From Polyangiaceae bacterium (lineage in GTDB: Bacteria; Myxococcota_A; Polyangia; Polyangiales; Polyangiaceae), in NCBI GenBank assembly GCA_016933275.1, contig JAFGBI010000126.1:1-64000 (forward strand): a DNA stretch of 64,000 nt. The letters are read 5' to 3'. Made by a program: the position numbers and the translations under genes. The notes below the pieces were generated by a model. It made no database searches. It was given only the letters and a program-made list of their open reading frames with translations, and was not told where the DNA came from. Positions 61,501 to 64,000 of this stretch are shown piece by piece; within the stretch, counting starts at the first letter, position 1; each line of letters opens with the position of its first letter.

Positions 61501-64000
61501 CCGGAGATAGCGGAGATCCTCGAGCCGCTGTACCAGTCCACCGGCGAATGGGAGAAGCTCATTCGCGTGCGGGAGGCGCAGCTCGCGCACACCACGGATC
61601 CCGAGGAGCGAATTGCGCTGTACCACCGCATCGCGGAAGACGCGGAAGAGCGGCTGATCGATACGCGGGCGGCCTTTGACGTCTACGTACGCGCCCTCAA
61701 GGAGCGACCGCTGGAGGAACGGACGGGCGAGGAGATCGAGCGTCTCGCTGCCGCTACCGACGACGGGTGGGAAGATCTCGCCAACGCCTATGCGGACGTC
61801 CTCGGCATCCCCGAGGTCGACCCGCCGACCCAGGCGATCATCGGAAAGCGCCTCGCTCGGGTCTTCGAGGAGGAGCTCCAGGACGTCGAGAAGGCAGAGG
61901 AGACGTATCGATACGTCCTGACGGTGGCTCCTCGCGATGCCGAGGCGCTCGCGAACCTGGATCGAATCTATTCGGCGCTGGAGAAGTGGCCTGAACTCGC
62001 GGGCGTGCTCGAACAGCGTGCGGTGGTCGCGCCCGAGACGGTCGAGCAGGTGGAGCTCTACACGCGGCTCGGTCAGGTGTACGAGGAGCATTTGGGCCTG
62101 GCTGACGACGCGATCCGCGCGTTTCGGCGTATCTTCGACGAGCTCGACCCCGCGAACGAGGAGGCCATTCGGTCCCTGGGACGGATCTACGACCTCAAGG
62201 AGGCGTGGGTCGAGCTAGGGGGAGTTTTCGAGCGCGAACTGCAGAATGCGGTGGGCGACGTCGAGGAGGCGGAGATTCGGGCCAAGATGGCGCGCCTCGC
62301 CGCTGACCGCCTCGGGAACATCGCGGAGTCGATTGAAGGGTGGAAGCGCGTCCTCGACCTGCGCGGGGAGGATCCGGAGGCTCTCTGGGCTCTGGCCGAC
62401 CTCTACGAGCGGCAGGAGCGCTGGGCGGAGCTCACGGACGTGCTCGAACGCCACTTCGACATCGCCGACAGCGACGAAGAGCGGGTGAACATCCTCACGC
62501 GGCGGGCGAACCTCTTCCTGGAACGCCTCGGTCGGGACGACGAGTCCCTCGAAACCTGGCAACGCGTCCTCGACATTGACTTCGCGAACACCAACGCCCT
62601 GCGTGCCATCGCGCACATCTGGAGGACCCGAAAGGACCCGCAGGAACTCGTCACTGCCCTCCACATGACGATTGACCGCGCTGCGTCGGTGCTCGACCCA
62701 CGCGAGGTCGTAGAGGTCTACCGGGAGCTCGGGAGGACGTACGCCGACGTTCTCGAGCAGCCATTCGAGGCCGCCGAGGCGTGGCGGTCTCTGCTCGACG
62801 TCGATCCGGCCGACCTCGAGGCGATGGACCGGCTCGAGCGGGGGTACCGTGCGGAGGAGAACTGGCCCGCGGTGGTGGATACGAAGATCCAGCGTTCGCA
62901 GGCCCTGCTCGAGCCAGCGGAGAAGATCCGGGAGCTGCTCGAGGTCACCGAGATCTGGCGCACGAAGGTCGACGAGTACGATCGCGCGACGCCTGCCTTC
63001 GAGAAGATCCTCGGGATCCAGTCCGATCACGATCTTGCGTTCGACGAACTCGAGAAGCTGCATTCGGCGGCGGGGCGGTGGGAGCAGCTCGTTGAGCTCT
63101 ACCTGAACCGCCTGGAGACCCGGGAGAGGATTCCGGAGAAGACGGACCTGCTGCGCCGCATTGCCCGAGTCTTCGAGGAGCGCCTCGATGACAAGAACCA
63201 GGCTTTCGACGCACTCGTCAACGCTTTCGCCGAGGACTACGGAGATGACGAGACCGTGGGGTACCTCGAACGCATGGCTCAGGCTACTGGGCGTTGGGGG
63301 GAGCTCATCCAGACGGCGAACGCATGGCTCCAGGAGCAGACCGACCCCGCCCAGAAGATCCAGCTCGGGCTGCGATTGGGCAAGTGGTACGGCGAGAACC
63401 TCGATCACCCCGAGTACGCCCAGCCGTACTACGCCATGGTGATGGAGCTCGATCCGAACAATGTGCAGGTGCGCCGTCGGGTCGCCGCCATCTATCGCCA
63501 GGGAGGAAACTGGCAGGCGGTCGGTGAGGAGCTCACGCGAGCGTTGAACGTCGCCGTCGCCAATGACGACCGCAAGGCCGTGCTCCACGAGCTGGGCGAG
63601 CTCCTCGAGAAGAACATGGGGCAGGTCGAGCAGGGGCTCGCGTTCTATCGGCGGGCGCTAGAGGTGGATCAGGGCTACGTGCCAACCCTCGAGGCGCTCG
63701 AGCGCATCTACGATGAGCAAGGTCGACACCAGGAACTGGCGGAGATCCTGGCGCTGAAGGTGAAGGCACTCGGCGATCCCGCGCAGGTTGCGGCCCACAA
63801 GCTGCGGCTTGGGGGGCTCCACGAAACCTCGCTCGGAAACCAGGAATTCGCATCCCGGACGTACCGGGAAGTGCTCGATATCGAGGCGGGGAACCTGATC
63901 GCGCTGCGCGGGCTTGAGCGTATCTACGGGCTCATGCGCGATTGGGCGAACCTGGTCGACATTCTCCAGCAGCAGCTGGACGTCGTCGAGACGGAGCGTG
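55588..64000 (+). CDS. giant TPR protein, incomplete at window end (GltI position)
   Basis: ATG 55588 follows GAGGGAG. The frame stays open to base 64000, giving at least 2804 residues without a stop. There is no signal peptide, so it is cytoplasmic. A first TPR part (about 1-370) is followed by an Ala/Pro-rich spacer (about 372-440) and a coil (TELIAELRAKLAQQDEAKRYHEYVKTLIALG). After this come many copies of a repeat of about 70-115 residues with the pattern 'LE.LY....+W..L..VLE.+......E+..LL..LA.+YEERL...D.AI..YR.VL..DP': examples are EAREDWEKLIGVLEILA, YERWESLIGVYRRRIDL and SSRWEDLLGVYTKKVDLV. In M. xanthus a giant TPR protein (GltI, as I recall) is in the same locus. It is likely the cytoplasmic scaffold of the machine. 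Confidence 0.88.
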   Translation, partial: MDLEQHLNHLEEHRDWQGLVDAIEQAIATTGDAPTKALLHLRLGRVQRNKFLQGVKALKHFQDAFKLNPALFEALADARAIYLELGKLNMVQRLLELELKGATESARQSELLVQLGEVLRDQGQFDRASESYAQAVQRGGGELAAELLADTQVSGKDWEDRVSELLRAGHAAEVPEQKSGIFARAARVVARFAPGDVQGVLEQAYVADSTNLRVAALLETLLVEANGTDRIFELQQLVVDALPSAKEQAQALRTFGARWAIRHQNHEVAAGLLEQAATLDPNDDAAFLYLREAYGVRGGEWPRVIALVDRLLLLPQLEPRTSAALLAQGGMIAWRELGDLLAARVYFERLVGVDPTHPAVAAFEAQIGQSLQASAVRAPDMTAAPAAVAASGVDAPAPVGEAEVGQHLVGVPTAASEPDDGPMTVAAPGGTDAEGGAAALANENTELIAELRAKLAQQDEAKRYHEYVKTLIALGDEVADPAEKASFFAQAAELYVNKFSNQAEAVKAYEKVVEIDASHPVAVEYLRQMYEKRRDWEKLLSLAQREAALMPACPERSQKYKEIALLATEKVKKPEVCIDLWTVVLAEEPNDIDALSALSQLFERSREYEKLADVLERLVEFTFEPAEKLQLLTKLGQITGDRLNDDLRAVEAYRQLLTLSPDDRRAQEQLKKRYVTLGRWDDLELFYAESGKWDEFIRVLETNETKTEDINQRIGMLMKVAELWMTQKGKPDRASRAYEKVLSLDENHLAAAERLIPLYSQANNPRGLSQAIEVKLGHVAEPTERIALLREVAGIYEGRINDKLRAFDRFLAAFELAAGDEQSQTDLERAANLTGRWDETIAAYRAAIESADNGADFRAATDLRLRLGRVLVHEVGRIDEALVEYRIVYEADPDNTTALESLEKLYRETERWADLLEVYGRKRALAQDAVERKPILYAIARLQVDQLQRPTDAIETYNSSLEEDPADTVALAALDDLYFRTEQWEQYSDVLKRRVELDADETRLIDLKFRLAAVQTEHLDDPHFALENYREILFLNQDHEGSRRALEGLLAHPELGAEAASILEAIYEAREDWEKLIGVLEILASSTEAVDRKVDLLRKISATAAGRLAAIDRALDAQARALECDPALSDSRAELEDLAEQAGAWGKVVGIYQGIASELDDAVLARSYWLRLAGIQERLQQIDDAAVSFAKVLEIDPSDAEALLAMDGMFRTYERWESLIGVYRRRIDLTVDGNEREALYAQMAEVYEERLGRPDDAIASYREVLALDPASQVALEALDGLFTRQQSWHELAENLEVRLGLADSEAQQIDLMLRLAALREQRMNEVELAIEGYRQVLDQDTVNVTALAALERLGGIEAFELQIAEILEPLYRTQGDYQKLIGVHEVQVRRADDASRRVELLHQISELYEDAAGNLDASFDTMARALGHDPANEPTQQALDRLARATGRFIDMAGVFEQLAAQQEDPELGSALYTAAARVFENDVGNVDRAIDLYRKVLTIDPMSLGAAESLQALFQQTERYADMSAILQRKAEILDDLVAQKDALFQAAALEEEVLDRKDDAIGVYLKILELDNEDTRSIDALINLYLGSSRWEDLLGVYTKKVDLVYDAEEKKLILYQVGAVYEREVGDVGQAIDTYQRVLELDPDDLTALGRLDVLYQTAANWQELLSVLQHEAELTADPAEAVSYQYRIAELYERRLTDIERAVELYRDILNVMSDHEPTLAALEGIKIGVDAPLAAASVLEPVYDASGEWTKLVSVLEVQVRFADDPFAKVELLHRIARLYEECLQNHRSAFDTYARAVAFDSQNEETLVSLERLGSLLELWGDVASLYDQELEKLTDDPDRLVELALRVAQVYEIQLENVESAVARYRRVLEVQPENQTAVSALDRLFTATERWADLAEILAREAEIGESPEEILEFKYRLGQVYQLRLDDVTQAIGAYREVIGAAPEHEPSLEALEGLFAAGAKQPEIAEILEPLYQSTGEWEKLIRVREAQLAHTTDPEERIALYHRIAEDAEERLIDTRAAFDVYVRALKERPLEERTGEEIERLAAATDDGWEDLANAYADVLGIPEVDPPTQAIIGKRLARVFEEELQDVEKAEETYRYVLTVAPRDAEALANLDRIYSALEKWPELAGVLEQRAVVAPETVEQVELYTRLGQVYEEHLGLADDAIRAFRRIFDELDPANEEAIRSLGRIYDLKEAWVELGGVFERELQNAVGDVEEAEIRAKMARLAADRLGNIAESIEGWKRVLDLRGEDPEALWALADLYERQERWAELTDVLERHFDIADSDEERVNILTRRANLFLERLGRDDESLETWQRVLDIDFANTNALRAIAHIWRTRKDPQELVTALHMTIDRAASVLDPREVVEVYRELGRTYADVLEQPFEAAEAWRSLLDVDPADLEAMDRLERGYRAEENWPAVVDTKIQRSQALLEPAEKIRELLEVTEIWRTKVDEYDRATPAFEKILGIQSDHDLAFDELEKLHSAAGRWEQLVELYLNRLETRERIPEKTDLLRRIARVFEERLDDKNQAFDALVNAFAEDYGDDETVGYLERMAQATGRWGELIQTANAWLQEQTDPAQKIQLGLRLGKWYGENLDHPEYAQPYYAMVMELDPNNVQVRRRVAAIYRQGGNWQAVGEELTRALNVAVANDDRKAVLHELGELLEKNMGQVEQGLAFYRRALEVDQGYVPTLEALERIYDEQGRHQELAEILALKVKALGDPAQVAAHKLRLGGLHETSLGNQEFASRTYREVLDIEAGNLIALRGLERIYGLMRDWANLVDILQQQLDVVETER

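Noticed and set aside
62215-63588. Minus-strand frame (457 codons) opposite the giant TPR gene
   Set aside because: The plus strand frame is continuous from 55588 to 64000 with regular TPR modules; the minus frame has no family features.

Overview
The window is high-GC DNA with dense, mostly short-spaced genes. Its content is typical of a predatory/gliding Myxococcota (old Deltaproteobacteria, probably Polyangia/Sorangium-like): Hanks-type Ser/Thr kinases with long Pro/Ala/Ser-rich extracytoplasmic tails, a PP2C phosphatase, FHA modules, PEGA proteins, lipoproteins with Gly-rich linkers, very large TPR proteins, a MXAN_5187-like membrane protein and proteins carrying the AgmX/PglI C-terminal domain. 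The taxonomic call is inference from gene content; no rRNA is present.

Left part (1-16 kb): a 5'-truncated gene of a mobile-looking family and a frameshifted beta-helix gene remnant; Ser/Thr kinase 1; a two-gene alpha-glucan unit (DUF4912-GT4 glycosyltransferase overlapping a GH57 branching-enzyme-like protein); a lipoprotein; Ser/Thr kinase 2 followed by a PEGA/TPR membrane protein; then surface proteins (SUMF1-like lipoprotein, acidic-linker barrel protein, small lipoprotein, DUF4380 lipoprotein) and a strong hairpin. Middle (16-34 kb): hybrid histidine kinase and a 1847-aa TPR protein in the same direction, YchF, Mak-type ROK sugar kinase, FHA-GGDEF diguanylate cyclase, frr, a ~160-bp palindromic repeat just upstream of a PP2C phosphatase, a lipoprotein, tRNA-His(GTG) and a MXAN_5187-like sensor.

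Right part (35-64 kb): two tandem outer-membrane barrel proteins of the type that includes myxobacterial GltA/GltB, ftsY, a DUF4129-like membrane protein, a HEAT-repeat secreted protein, a HAMP signal protein, a YraN-like protein and a Cys-rich lipoprotein. These precede a ~20-kb locus that matches the layout of the Myxococcus Agl-Glt gliding (focal adhesion) operon: secreted TPR protein, GltD/AgmU-like 1236-aa TPR protein, GltE/AglT-like TPR lipoprotein, a small secreted protein in the GltF position, a GltG-like FHA-TM-AgmX/PglI envelope-spanning protein, a TPR lipoprotein, and a giant TPR protein (over 2800 aa, runs off the window) in the GltI position. Promoters and hairpins suggest at least three transcripts in the locus: 43.9-51.1 kb, 51.4-54.0 kb and 54.4 kb onward.

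How they fit together: inner-membrane/cytoplasmic FHA and giant TPR parts, periplasmic TPR parts and outer-membrane lipoproteins/barrels would form a trans-envelope machine; the kinases, PP2C, FHA proteins and diguanylate cyclase supply phospho- and c-di-GMP signalling. The link to motility is by family resemblance and gene order only. The motor genes (aglRQS), GltJ/AgmX and mglA are not seen here; part of them may lie beyond base 64000.
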